64,000 nt of DNA, taken from positions 9,362,212 through 9,426,211 of the forward strand of contig JAKZAP010000021.1 in the NCBI GenBank assembly GCA_023053575.1. The letters run 5' to 3'. Both the position numbers and the translations under genes were made by a program. Source of the stretch: Branchinecta lynchi. Its lineage: Eukaryota; Arthropoda; Branchiopoda; Anostraca; Branchinectidae. The notes below the pieces were generated by a model. The model saw only the letters and a program-made list of their open reading frames with translations, searched no databases and was not told the DNA's origin. How positions within the stretch are numbered: position 1 is the first letter of the stretch; each line of letters begins with the position of its first letter. Shown one piece after another: positions 43,908-55,785 of the stretch.

Positions 43908-46478
43908 GTGTTGCGAGAGCAACACTTTGGTTTTGTCCTCGTTTTTTTTTTTTTTTTTTTTTTTTTTTCCTATGACTCCGATTTCATTTTATTCCTGGTA
44001 ACTGGGAAAGGTCTAACCTCTGCGGTTTTTACGGAAAGTGTGGACCTTAGGCCGGATTGATGAATATGATATTACATTTTGGAAAGCTCCGTATAACTCT
44101 TGCCTGGGGCCAATAAGGATGGTTTTTGCTTGTCATCGAGCCAGAGCCTACGGTTTGCGAAGTGAAGTGGAGTTGTATAGCCTATGTCGGAGAGGACCAT
44201 CTCAAGTTGTGTAGCGAACCTTTCGTTTCATCAAACCATGTTTCTGCTTTCGAGTGGAAAGCTCCGTTCTAGCACGTTAGCAGGCAGGCACCAGTTTCAA
44301 ATTGAAGATGGACTAAAATCTATAAGTGTTAAATATATGCGGCAGTTACCCGGCCCCACAGCCAACATATCTTCTTTGAGTGATAAATAGAAAAATCTAC
44401 AGAGACAAAAAAGTGGCTTTTTCCCACGGGTCCGAAAGTGCTGCCATCTATTATGTCTATCCGTGTCTGCGACGATTTCAGCAGAGTTTATCATATTTTT
44501 TTTTTTGCACTTGGGTTTGCGGTAGAGTAACGGTATCAGATGTACCTCTTAAACTTTAAAAGTTCTCTCTTTGCTAAAGAAACTAGAGCTTATCCTTTGC
44601 TCCTTTCTAAGTCGTGACGTTAGAAAGTTGGCCTGCGGCAAAAAAGTCAACTTTTGAACTAAGACAGGTAGAATTTTTTTTTCGACGGCAATCGATAGCC
44701 ATTGATGAGCTGATCAAAGTATATGCCATCCATTTTTTGGTACAAAAATTCCTTTATGAGATACACCAGTTTGAAAATTTCAAAGGGGTTGACAACTTCA
44801 GTAGTAAGGTACAGTGAAATCAAAAATAGGCGATATCAGTGATGAGACATGTAGGGGACTTTTAAGCAACAGTCGACTGTTAGCTAATAATTATGTTCGG
44901 CAATGAGGGGTTTGGAGCTTTTGCTAGTTGGTGTACCAGTTATTTGTTTCAAGTTACGATTGAAAAGGATAAAGTTCAACTGACTGCAAAGTCAATTTAG
45001 TCCTTCTTCCGATATTATTTTGTTGTTGTTTTTACAACGCTGAAGAATAGCTTTTGATCATTTGATTATTTTTTTAGAACATCCCCTTTTAAAAGCTTCG
45101 ATAAGTTGACTCAGCATTAACCGACAGCGAAGAAACAAAACCATGTAGGGGACTTTTAAGCAACAGTCGACTGTTAGCTTATAATCATCTTCGGTAATGA
45201 GGGGTTTGCAGCTTTTGCTAGTTGGTGTACCTGTTATTTGTTTCCGGTGTATTCGATTGTAAGAACAATTTGGTTTCCAATGGTAAGATATGCAAGGGAC
45301 TTGTAAGTAATAATCGGCTGTTATGCTACAATCATCTTCTGCGATGATGGGTTTGCAACTTTTGCTAGCTGGTGTACCCATTATTTGTTTTCGGTTAACT
45401 TAATGTATATCACTGGAGAGGGACGTGTAAGTAGGAATGGTTCACGAGGGGCTAGGAATTTTTGGAAATGGGTGCACATTGTATTCGATTTCTATAAATC
45501 TGACGGTAAGAAAGTTTGTGTCGATGGTCTATCAATGTAAACTAGGATTAACTTTTTACACAACGGATACAAACGAAAATGTAAAGCAATGAGGTAGTTT
45601 CATAATAATTAATAGTGTCATCTATGGTATTTTAATCCTGAAAAGTTGCGGATAGCTTTCTAATACCAACTAGATTATATAAGATATTGTTCCAAGTTTT
45701 CATCCGTCACGATGTCTACGATTGAAAAGGATAAAGTTCAACTAACTGCAAAGTTAATTTAGTCCCTTCTTCCTATATTATTTTGTTGTTGTTTTTACAA
45801 CGCTGAAGAATACCTTTTGACCATATGATTAATTTTTTAGAACATCCCGTTTAAAAAGCTTATGCTATAATCATCTTCAGCGATGAGGGGTTTGCAACTT
45901 TTGCTAGCTGGTGTATCCATTAATTTGTTTCCGGTGAATTTGTTATCAATCACGGGGGAGGGACTTGTAAGTAAGAATCGGTTCACGAAGGGCTATAAAT
46001 TTTTGAAAATTGGTGCACATTGTATCCGATTTCTGTAAATATGACGGTAAGAAAGTTTGTATCGATGGTCTATCGCTATAACCTAGGATTAACTGTTTAC
46101 GCAACGGGTACAAACGATACGGTAATGTAAAACAATAAGGTAGTTTTGTAATAATTAATAGTGTCATCTATGGTATTTTAATCCTGAAAAGTTACGGATA
46201 GCTTTATAATATCAACTAGATTATATAAGATATTGTTCCAAGTTTTCATCGGTCGCGATATCTACGATTGAAAAGGATAAAGTTCAAATGACCGCAAAGT
46301 CAATTTGGTCCCTTCTTCCAATATTGTTTTGTTGTTGGTTTTACAACACTAAAGAACAGCTTTTGATCGTGTGATTATTCTTTTTAGAACATACCATTTT
46401 AAAAGCTTCGATAAGTTGATAATTTCAGCACTTAACCGACAGCGAAGAAACAAAACCAAAGTGTTGCTCTCGCAACAC
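43908..46478. mobile_element. 2.6-kb element bounded by GTGTTGCGAGAGCAACAC hairpins
   Basis: The left end reads GTGTTGCGAGAGCAACAC then TTTGGTTTTGT. The right end is the reverse complement, ACAAAACCAAA then GTGTTGCTCTCGCAACAC. Each end is itself a hairpin. Inside, 44880-46460 holds irregular tandem copies of GATTGAAAAGGATAAAGTTC (about 44957, 45722, 46265) and of GGGGTTTGCAACTTTTGCTA (about 44907, 45205, 45350, 45888). No transposase is seen. Confidence 0.65.
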
Positions 46479-47642
46479 TTTAGTCGGCGAAGCCGGACAA
46501 AGGTTGCCGCAAGACTTCACGTTGCCCGGGCAACGTAGGTCTAGTTTTTTTTTACAGTGTAGTGACGCGACTTTCGCACGCGAAATCTTCTCCAGCTGTG
46601 CGTGCATACAGCTAAAAGTTGAACTGAAAAGACAGCTTATTTTTGTATCATTTAACTGAATACACTGCATTTGGATTGTGTAACGGATTTACTTTTCCAC
46701 TATTTGCTTTAGTATGACGTTCAGAATATCCACGGCCGTCCTCACAATTTAAAATTCTACTATGACGCAAAACATTTGAATCTCAATACAAACACGGCTT
46801 TTCAGTTGCCAGTGATCCTCTTGCAGAAGGTGAGCTCACTGCGTGGACATTCATTTTTTGTAAATCGTTTTCGTCAAGCATACAAGCGCATAGAGGTACC
46901 ACAAATCCGACAGGAAAATTCCACTATATGAAATTCCATTATTCGTGAATAGCGGAGCAAAGAAGTAACTCATTTTCATCAAGTCTTCAGCCTCTTTTGA
47001 AAAAGTGATAGGTACGTATATTGTCCAATCACAGCCCTTTTCGGTTAAACTTTAATTCCTTTTGCTTTTCACTATTTTCACCCCCCCCCCCCCCCCCAGT
47101 AGCGACTTATGTGGTCTATTGACCTCTGACATCTCCCTCTTTACAAAATCCCTGTGAATCAGATTATTTTAATTTTTAGTTTTTCCGCGCTAGCCGAGAT
47201 TTTCCTGGGTTGCCAGACAATACGCCCCTTATAAAATATAATGACGAATTGCCGCCAGATGCGCTAAAGAAACAAAAACAATCACACGTGAGATCTTGGT
47301 ATAAGTTATCTGAAGAATAAGCAATTAGGCTTTCGACCGAGTCGCGCATTACCACCGTGGAAAGTCAACCAACAGTCAGCACTGAAGTCGGAAACCAGAA
47401 TCAACAACATGGTTAAGTTTGACAGATACAGAGTAGAGTAGAGCACCAACAGAGCCAGAGGCATTTTAAACAGTTACATGGCTAGGCCTAAGAGGAATTG
47501 AAAATAGTCAACGCAAACCTGGATCTCGACCTGGATAAACACACACCAAGAAGTAATGCGTCTTTGTTTATTTTATGCCAGAGCATCTAGCGGCCGAAAA
47601 ATAACTAATCTGGAAGGAATTTTATGAAGGGTATGTAACTTT

Positions 47643-48243
47643 GAGCCTAGTCACACTGGGCTCATTTCCTGGCTCTTTCGGTTGCAAAAGTAGAAAAAAG
47701 AAAAAGAACAAGATACATCTAATTCTGAATGTTGTCGTTTTAAATTCAGGAGAGCAATAGAGCAAAACAGCGTGTATAATAATGTTACAGGAACCCTAAT
47801 TGACCCCTAAATGCAGCCTGCTCATTACCTTATTCATGTCCGATGTGTGGCAGCATGGACGAGAATTTAAAGCATTTATTGTGTGAATGCGAAAGTTTGA
47901 GTGAACTTAGGTTAGAAATTTTTGGTGTGAACGGAAGGGGAATGGATGAAGAATGGATGTGTGGTGTAATAGGGAATAACTTTTTGGAAATATAAAACAG
48001 CTGGTGAGGTTCCTCAGGGTAGCCTTAGCCCATAGGGATAGGTGCCTAGAGGAGTTTAATGTTTTTTGTGTGTGGTGTTGTTTTCTTGTTATATACGTAT
48101 TTGCCATGGCCGTTGGCTTTTAGCGCAAATAAAATCTTATCTTATCCCCAAGCTGCCACAAAGTTCATCAAATCTCGCGTCCCCTAGGGATTTTCAGGGG
48201 TTTGTCAAATAGGCCGCGTTTTGAGCCCAATGTGACCAGGCTC
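47643..48243. mobile_element. Inverted-repeat element enclosing a LINE tail
   Basis: GAGCCTAGTCACACTGGGCTCA at the left pairs with its near-complement TGAGCCCAATGTGACCAGGCTC at the right (22 bp, two mismatches; each is shown here whole only because it is a boundary, see positions 47643-47664 and 48222-48243). TTT lies outside both ends. The LINE 3' end at 47833-48130 fills half of it, either inserted later or captured. Confidence 0.65.
47833..48130 (+). mobile_element. LINE 3' end: zinc-knuckle C-terminus with (ATCTT)n-like tail
   Basis: The frame SCPMCGSMDENLKHLLCECE followed by LSELRLEIFG is a C-P-x-C-G...H-x-x-x-C finger typical of the C-terminus of several LINE RT proteins. After a one-frame change, LVRFLRVALAHRDRCLEEF matches a segment of the minus-strand copy at 12.8-13.2 kb. 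The copy ends GGCTTTTAGCGCAAATAAAA then TCTTATCTTATC. It sits inside a pair of 22-bp inverted repeats (separate entry). Confidence 0.75.
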
Positions 48244-48600
48244 TTTGTTTTGTCTTGAGAAGTTAGCGAAGAGGCGGTGCCAAACTTGACCTCGTCACTC
48301 CGCTACCCTTTGTCCGCTGTGGTTTCTCAGTAATTAACCACAGCACAGATTTTTCGCGAGAAAAGTCAAGTATCTTTGCCCGAAGAGCAAGAGTCGGCAA
48401 ACGCTAACAAGAGAATCCCTTATTTAACGAGAAAATTATTAGTATTTTTGAACAAGAGCTACTATAGCGAGACGTCACAAAATACCTCCTTGAACCCGGG
48501 ATCGGAGCTAGAAATGTGAAATCTAGTTTCACTTTAGTCTGAACATTTCCGGCATCGCCTTGGTCCATCTGGGGCAAATGTCCCACTAGTTTGATCTCTA

Positions 48601-48984
48601 CACTGTTTAGAAGTTTCATAATAGATGGCGTATAACACTTTCAAGAATAATACCTTTTTACTTAAAAATGAAGTGTTATGACCAATTAAGTTTACACTAT
48701 TTCGATCCTAGATCTCCAACAACACCTTCAATTGGTAAAAATACTAACGGGAACAAAGAAACATAACAGATAACATCCCAAAGTGTTATCTGTTGAAACC
48801 GCGCATCCTTCTGTTGTCTTTATGTAACTTCTGACAGTGTAGTATTTTTACCTATTGAAGGTGTTGTTGGAGATCTAGGCACGAAATAGTATAAACTTAA
48901 TCGGTCATAACACTTTATTTCTAAGTGAAAAGGTGTTATTCTTGAAAGTTTTATGCGCAATCTGTTATGAAACTTCTGACAGTG
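48601..48984. mobile_element. Tc1/mariner-like MITE, complete copy with TA flanks
   Basis: It begins CACTGTTTAGAAGTTTCATA and ends TATGAAACTTCTGACAGTG, with TA on both sides, the target choice of Tc1/mariner. A second, inner end (AACTTCTGACAGTG then TA) near 48829-48842 suggests one element inserted inside another of its own kind before the composite spread, because both copies in the window share it. Confidence 0.8.
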
Positions 48985-49079
48985 TAGGAGTGACATACTA
49001 TTTCCGGTACTCCTCCCCCTACCGCGGCAGAATCTGGTTCAGACACATAAACAGATCTTCTAAAGCACCTTCTCTTACC

Positions 49080-49950
49080 GGCTGTTACGTTTCACTAAAT
49101 CCTTAGCATTTTCGGGAAACTCCGATATCCCCCCCTGCCCACCCCACCGTGCTCAGATCCGGTCCGGACCCTAAAATATGTCACCCAGGGCACATTGCCT
49201 ACTTTCCAAGTTTCCAAGTTTCATTCAAATCACTCCACTCCTTTGATCCCTATGCGAGATCTTTCGAGACATCAAGTTTCATTAAGATCCGACCACCCGT
49301 TCGAAAGTTATACATGTCCCTATTTTCCGGATTCCGCCGCCTCCCCCTCCCCCCACGATGGTCGGATCGGGCAAGTGACTATTTCCAAGTTAGTTTGGTT
49401 GGGTCCCTGATACGCCTGCCAAGTTTTATCGTCCTAGCCCACCTGGAAGTACATTAACTACGGATCGCCGGAATTCCGGAACCCCCCTCCAACTCCCCAC
49501 AGTGTCCGAATCCGGTCCAGTTCTTTCAGTCATGTATCTAGAGCTTGTGCTTGTTCTAACCATCAAGTTTCATCCCGATCGCTCGACTCTGAGAGTTTCA
49601 CACGATTTCTGATTCCCCCCTCCGACTCCCCCCCCCCCCCAAATTCACGGGATCCGGTCCGGACTTAAAATGAGACGTCTGAGACACGAGATCTTTCCAG
49701 ATAAAGTTTCATTACGATCCGATCACCCATTCAAAAGTTATGGATGTCCCAATTTTCCGGATTCCACCACCTCCCCCCACGATGGTCGGATCGGGCCATT
49801 GTGGCCATGCCATGGCCGGGCCATGCCTGCCAAGTTTCATCGTCCTAGCATATCCGGAAGTACCCTAACTCGCAAACACCGGTGTGACCGACCGACCGAC
49901 GGAAATGTGATCGATATATGGCACTTGGCCGGAAGGCAAGTGCCATAAAA
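49080..49950 (-). repeat. Family A repeat, copy 6
   Basis: Minus orientation, about two units, ending in the best-preserved terminal hairpin GGCACTTGGCCGGAAGGCAA followed by GTGCCAT. Its inner end lies next to the TA-flanked MITE at 48601-48984. Confidence 0.75.
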
Positions 49951-50459
49951 AAAAAATTCATAACAATATATTTTGATCACTCGGGGCCAGCAGGGATACG
50001 AGCTCGCTAGCCCGGCCCCATTTTAAACACTGAGTATTATTATGTAGATAATATAAATAAGGGAACGTATAATATAAATAATATAATTGCAGGAATGTCT
50101 TATGTTTTATAATACGTGGCTTTTCCCAGGCGGCGGGATACTCACTCTCCGGCACCCGGTGTACTCAGTCTTGGCACCTTTTCGGCACCGGCACCCGGTG
50201 TAAACGGGTCTGGGAAGTGAGTACCCCCTCGTTCACAGGATGTTCGATAGATGAAGGTAATATTTTTCTCAAGCTAAAAATACATCTGCTAGGCCCTTCT
50301 CATAAACTTTACGATTTTCACATCAGTTCCATCTTCCTTTTGAATGTATTCTCTTGAGAATCTCTGGGACGTGACGAAGAACAAAGCCAGATTCTGAAAA
50401 CTGAACTATAGCAGAGACTTTTAAACATTCCTGGTTTCAGCTAAAAAAAATTGCGACAA

Positions 50460-50785
50460 GTGTCTCAACATAGTGTGGTTCCTGATGGGAGGTATGCTTG
50501 CCCACTTTGTGAGAAGGAGTAAGAAAATTTGGACCATTTCGTCCGTAGATGCCCGAAACTTACTGATTTAAGGAAAATTTTGCTAGAGGGTGTGATTTTA
50601 TCACTTCCTGAAATTTTCAGCAATTGTAACCCTACCATCATTACTCGAGTGGGCGTGTACATAGATAAATCTTTAGAGTTAAGAAGGAGTCTGATTGTTT
50701 AAGTTATATTTTTGTTTTTGTTTGTTTGTGTATATGGCCCGTGGGCTTTTGAAATACACTAATCTATTTCTCTATCTATCTATTC
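50460..50785 (+). mobile_element. LINE 3' end with zinc knuckle and (ATCT)n tail
   Basis: The reading frame gives YACPLCEKE, a stop, then ENLDHFVRRCPKLTDLRKIL, the C-x2-C...H-x4-C finger followed by L-x-x-LR that also occurs at 47.8 kb and 13.0 kb. The 3' end reads GGCCCGTGGGCTTTTGAAAT and then TCTATCTATCTATT. It is a paralogue of the other LINE ends in the window with a different microsatellite tail. Confidence 0.72.
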
Positions 50786-51344
50786 GAAATATTCCGGTTG
50801 CCCCCCTTTTTTATTCATAGTTTGGAAGAAAGACTGGAGTGGATAGCGGTTCTATTTTTATTCCACTGTGAACTATTTGTCAGTTTTTTTTTTTACGTAT
50901 CCCGGTAATGGTAACAATTATGCTGTATATGTCGATGATACAGTTCTTATCCATGTGAATACCGTCTTAACGGAGTACAAGAAAGAGAAAAAAGGAAAAA
51001 AGACGGCAAATTACAACATATATGCTGTACGTTGCCCCATATTGGTATGGATACTATGCAGTGTCCATGATTTAATATTAACAAAAATTAATATCACCGC
51101 TCTTTTATCCATTTGAAGCCCTTATCAAGACCTGGACCCACAAGCTCTAATCCAATCTGGAGCTTCTGCTATACAAAACCCACCTCTCCTAGTCAAATAT
51201 CGATATGTTCGCAAGGTTGAACTTATCCTTGATGGAATTTCAAAAGCAAAGATAATACATTTGCCAATTATTCAATGATTGTTCATCATTCTCATGCAAG
51301 GAAATTAAGAATCCTGGTGACGCTGGACGGCGTCTAGTTATTAA

Positions 51345-51569
51345 AAAGTTATACATGCGTCAATATTCCGGATTCCCCCTCCATCCACTCCCCCACCGTG
51401 GTCGGAGCGGGGAAGTGACTATTTTCAAGTTAGTTTGGTCGGGTCCCTAATACGCTTGCCAAGTTTCATCGTCCTAGCACATCTGGAAGTACAATTCGCG
51501 ATCACCGGACTGACCGACCGACGGAAAAGTGATCGGTATATAGCACTTGGCCGGAAGGAAAGTGCCATT
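51345..51569 (-). repeat. Family A repeat, copy 7 (short end fragment)
   Basis: Only the last ~225 bases of a family A copy are present, from AAAAGTTATACATGCGTCAA to GCACTTGGCCGGAAGGAAAG with TGCCATT. The loss of everything inside the terminal unit fits 5' truncation or deletion. Confidence 0.7.
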
Positions 51570-52017
51570 AAAACAATTTACTTTAGTTGTTGAATTTTTA
51601 ATAAATTATCAAAGGAAGAAGACTTAAGAAAAGTTGAGATGATTAAGGGTAAGAGAAAGAGTTAAATATAAAAATGAAAATTAGACGTAGAGGATAGTAT
51701 ATGTGACGCTAAATAGTTAGGTCGGTCACGATAATTAAAAACAAAAAAAATTTAATCGTCACCGAGGGTAAGTGGAAGTGTAGTCACCAGGCCATTCGTG
51801 TGAACGGGAATGAGGTAAGAGATACTATGCGACAAGGAAAAGAAGCAGTGTATTTTTAAGCCACTTACAAATGGACCTAGGAGACTACAATCTGCTGAAA
51901 AGTGATTACCTATAATGAAAGGGTAATTTTACTAAGAGCTTCGCAGGATTTAGTTATAGAGACATTTGTGAGACAGCAGATTTCCTTATGTCCTTTCTCT
52001 TCCACGACATTTTCCAT

Positions 52018-52110
52018 AGATAGATAGATATTTTTATTGATCTAACTCGTAGCGCCGAAATGGCACTAAATACTTCGACCATTACATTTAATGTGTTACA
52101 ATATAATAAA
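52018..52110 (-). repeat. LINE/SINE 3' tail, copy 2
   Basis: Nearly the same as the copy at 16982-17110: TAGATAGATAGATATTTTTA, AACTCGTAGCGCCGAAATGG, then CACTAAATACTTCGACC. The two copies diverge beyond about 90 bases, which marks the limit of the shared 3' end. Confidence 0.6.
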
Positions 52111-52324
52111 CTTGATAGATGGTTTGCAATGCCGTACGAGGCGCATCGCCATCTATCGATCATCAGAGCTATCCCCTCCCCCCTTCTAGGATCCCTTTCG
52201 TCTCCCCCGTTTATGAAATTATGTGGTAGGAGCCAAGTCATCTTGGCTCTATTATATCGAATGGTAGTCAAAACAGGCGGCTAAATTAGGGGGAAAAGAA
52301 CCAATTAGCCTATCAACGCTGTCC

Positions 52325-53260
52325 ATATTTCCCCGTGTCAGGGGACCAAGGGAAAGGGGAATTTATCCAAGCTAATTCCGGAATATTGAGTACTAAGAAT
52401 GTGCGTTCTTCCAGTCACTCCAAGACGAAAAAAAGATTTTTTTTTACGGATTCTTCCTTTCTAGGTTATCCTATCCACGCCACCCATATTTCCCTGTGTC
52501 AGGGGACTAAGGGAAAGGAGAATTTGTCCCAGATTATTCCGGAATATTGAGTACTAAAAATGTGCGTTTTTCCAGTCACTCCAAGACGAAAAATTTTTTT
52601 TTTTTACGGATTCTTCCTTTCTAGGTTATCCTATCCACGCCACCCATATTTCCCTGTGTCAGGGGACTAAGGGAAAGGGGAATTTGTCCCAGATAATTCC
52701 GGAATATTGAGTACTAAGAATGTGCGTTCTTCCAGTCACTCCAAGACGAAAAATTTTTTTTTTTTACGGATTCTTCCTTTCTAGGTTATCCTATCCACGC
52801 CACCCTTATTTCCCTGTGTCAGGGGACTAAGGGAAAGGGGAATTTGTCCCAGATAATTCCGGAATACTAAGAATGTGCGTTCTTCCAGTCACTCCAAGAC
52901 GAAATTTTTTTTTTTTTTTACGGATTCTTCCTTTCTAGGTTATCCTATCCACGCCACCCATATTTCACTGTGTCAGGGGACTAAGGGAACGGGGAATTTG
53001 TCCCAGATAATTCCGGAATATTGAGTACTAAGAATGTGCGTTCTTCCAGTCACTCCAAGACGAAATTTTTTTTTTATTACGGATTCTTCCTTTCTAGGTT
53101 ATCCTATCCACGCCACCCATATTTCCCTGTGTCAGGGGACTAAGGGAAAGGGGAATTTGTCCCAGATAATTCCGGAATATTGGGTACTAAGAAGTCCTTC
53201 TATAGTCGCTCCAAGACGAAAAAAAAACATTTTTTACGGATTCTTCCTTTCAAATTTCCC
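52325..53260 (+). repeat. Satellite array, six units of ~160 bp
   Basis: GTGTCAGGGGAC(C/T)AAGGGAA recurs at 52335, 52496, 52656, 52816, 52970 and 53129 (spacing 161, 160, 160, 154, 159). Each unit also holds TCCAGTCACTCCAAGACGAA, a run of 9-13 T, and ACGGATTCTTCCTTTCTAGG. The first and last units are the most divergent, as in an array homogenised from its middle. Confidence 0.88.
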
Positions 53261-53931
53261 ACCAAACCCATACAGATGCCATCCAAGACAAAAAATGATC
53301 AGCTCCCACGCTTCATCTTTCACACTGTGAACACTACCTATCACGCCAATCTTGACCAGTATTATCCGTGCCTCTGACTCAAACAATCAAAAACGGCTTA
53401 ATTGTGGAAATTTTCGAAACGGAAGATTAGAGTCGGCTAAAGCGCACAAGGAGATTCGACAATAGGCAGACTGCTGATGGCGCTAGTTGTTGAGAAGGAA
53501 AATAATAAAATAGTTTAAAGTTTCAGTTCTACTTTAACGATTCTGGCCAGCCCATCCTTTAATTTCTACATCTTCCCTCCTTATGCGACCCAGGCCACAG
53601 TGCAAATAAAGACAAACTCGAAAAGGGAAAAAAACGACAAATCTAATATGGAGGCTCGTAATGGGAAAACCTGACAAATCTCCCAATCTTCTCGGAACCT
53701 CGCCGGGAAACTTTCCAGGGCCCTCTGGATTCCAAGAACGCGATAACTCTCCAAAATCGGTCTTGAACACGAATTAGATAACTGTGAAATTTCATTTTTC
53801 TTCTGATTACCAAAACGGTTTCGTGCGTTCTAAAGAATCGATGAATCAGAAGGAGGCACAAATTGATTAATCCTCTTCACAAAAGGAAAAATTACGAGTC
53901 CAATGTAAGGCTTAGTTCCCTCTTTCACCTT

Positions 53932-54219
53932 TCCCGATGAAAAATTTATCTCAAAATAGTACTATGAAGTAGTACGAAGAAGTTGCTACTACACGCTTCT
54001 ACTTCAAGGCTACCGTGTTACTGCATACTACTATATGCTACTATTAGCAAGACTGGATGCTACTATTAGCAAGACAGGATGCTACTGGATACTACTACAT
54101 AAGATTGGAACAGTCTGAGGCACATTAAATGATAGTATTCTTTGATATTACATAGTATTACATGCAACGATTTCGTACTACTACCATACTACTACGCAGG
54201 CTACAACTTTTCATCGGGT
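53932..54219. mobile_element. MITE family L, copy 2
   Basis: CCCGATGAAAAATTTATCTC at the left and CTACAACTTTTCATCGGG at the right. The long shared stretch ACTTCAAGGCTACCGTGTTA and TTACATAGTATTACATGCAA with copy 1 shows common descent. Confidence 0.75.
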
Positions 54220-54315
54220 TGTGGGAACCCACTTGAAGGAAAACACCTCAGAGGACACAAAACAGGTAGGTGCTAGAGTCACAAATCCCTGATTTGTGCA
54301 TATGCTATTTCAAAG

Positions 54316-54570
54316 ATCGTGTTCCATCCTACTTACCGTAGTTACTACGCATGACGTCAACAATTCTGGCTTTTTTGCCGTCAAGGCTGGAACGACTTTT
54401 CTATTTTCCAGCAGAATATCATGCCACGGACGAATCCGGCCAATCACGTTACAGAGATCCGTAGTTACTACGCTTACTACGCTCCCGAGCGTGGTAAGCA
54501 TATAGCTACTATTAGTTACTATTTCGAGAAGGTTCGAACGGTCAGCCTAGTAACTTTTGGTCAAGTTCGA
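54316..54570. mobile_element. MITE family G, copy 2 (right end lost)
   Basis: It begins ATCGTGTTCCATCCTACTTA and follows copy 1 to AACTTTTGGTCAAGTTCGAA, then departs. The left G is mutated and the right inverted repeat is missing. Confidence 0.75.
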
Positions 54571-54849
54571 ACGAAAAGCTCAAACTGTCGGTGGGAGCCC
54601 ATATCCCTATAGGCCAAACCGCAGATAGGGAGATTTAGGTGCCATAAATCCCTGATTTCTGGATACGAGTATAACGCTGGGTATACCCAAAGTGTGCGAC
54701 AGATGATGCCAAACGACGACTCCTCCTTACAATAAACACTCACGCATCATTACTATCCTTTTGCAAGGAAAAATCTTTTCCCTGTAGCCATGAAGGATGC
54801 CAGATGACTCGAATTTCTAATTTCAACTAGAATTATATCCCATACACAG

Positions 54850-54945
54850 GGTTAGGAATAATCCGGAATAGTTAGGAATAATCCGGAATGGTTAGGAATA
54901 ATCCGGAATGGTCAGGATTACTAGGGTATTCCGGAATGGTGTACA
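54850..54945 (+). repeat. Short tandem repeat, unit GTTAGGAATAATCCGGAATG
   Basis: About three and a half 20-bp units between 54851 and 54925, the last ones degenerating to GGTCAGGATTACTAGGGTAT. Confidence 0.75.
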
Positions 54946-55168
54946 CACACAATTAGAGTCGTCGACCCCTCGCTCATAGACCAATAGTACAAAGGATGAA
55001 AGAAGTTATTTACTTCGTACTATATGTCGGTCTAGGCTATGGCTTCCCTTTTTTTGTTTTAAGAGATGGAGGGTTATACATAACAAAAAGATAATAAAAT
55101 GTGGTGGTTCTTTTCTCAGCTTCCACAGATCGACCGTACGAAGGAAGGAAGTAAAAATGTTTACTTAC

Positions 55169-55296
55169 TTCGAACTTTAAGCCAAGTATAGGCTGTGGCT
55201 TCCCCGGCCTTATTTCTGGCGAAACATTGGTACATTCCATTATCCTCGATGTTAACGTTAACAACGTTCAAGGACCCATCGTCACTTATGTGATAC
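55169..55296 (-). CDS. sdk: Sidekick-like gene, exon b: second half of the same Ig domain
   Basis: The acceptor is CACTGTAG|G and the donor is CGAA|GTAAGT. One base completes the codon from exon a, 42 codons follow, and one base is left over. The translation DNGMYQCFARNKAGEATAY carries the F-strand D-x-G-x-Y-x-C motif that pairs with the Cys in exon a, then the G-strand ending WLKVR. The MYQC-x-ARN-x-AGE wording closely resembles vertebrate Sidekick N-terminal Ig repeats as I remember them. The intron that follows is about 34 kb, yet the leftover A plus CT of exon c gives Thr and runs straight into the next Ig domain, so no exon needs to be missing between them. Confidence 0.9.
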
Positions 55297-55449
55297 CTAC
55301 AGTGAAAAACGCAAATTAAAATGTTGCTAAATCGGACGAGTCCGGATCGAAACTCGGACCGGAATTTCGCGTGTTAGTTGCAAGTGGTGAACAGAAAACC
55401 AACAAGTGCGCTAGCGTGGAGTCTGAAAGTAAGTATCAAATTCAGAATT

Positions 55450-55785
55450 ATTTAGAATATTATTTGACACAGCAAAACGGATACGTCAGCTACAATTTAT
55501 TGGAGCTATTTTTCGTATCTCTCTCAACGACCCAATCGAGAAACAAAAACAGCAGCTGTGTCCAAAATGAAATCGCAACACCAGCTTTAACTCCAAGGAA
55601 TTTCACGACGAAATCACATATCAGATACATCAGCAATAATCTTGAGTTTTTTTCCGCATGTTCATTTTCCAGCTTACACCTGAAGACGACCCTTGCAAAG
55701 AAGGGCCGAAATCTCCAATATCCGTTTTGCACTGTCAAACATGATTTGCAGTCAGCTTTGACTGAAGGAATATTTATTCAAATTT
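55450..55785. repeat. C-family element, divergent subfamily
   Basis: The arms are ACAGCAAAACGGATACGTCA and ATATCCGTTTTGCACTGTCA. The right arm includes CCTGAAGACGACCCTTGC and GAAGGGCCGAAATCTCC and ends GTCAGCTTTGACTGAAGGAA. The middle is unrelated to that of other copies, so the palindrome is only partial. Confidence 0.7.

Noticed and set aside
49149..49457. 102-codon plus-strand frame and several others in family A copies
   Set aside because: These frames are made of repeat sequence with C/G runs of variable length; no copy keeps the same frame as another.
52335..53377. Frames through the 160-bp satellite
   Set aside because: They arise from repeated units whose T runs differ in length, which breaks any common frame.
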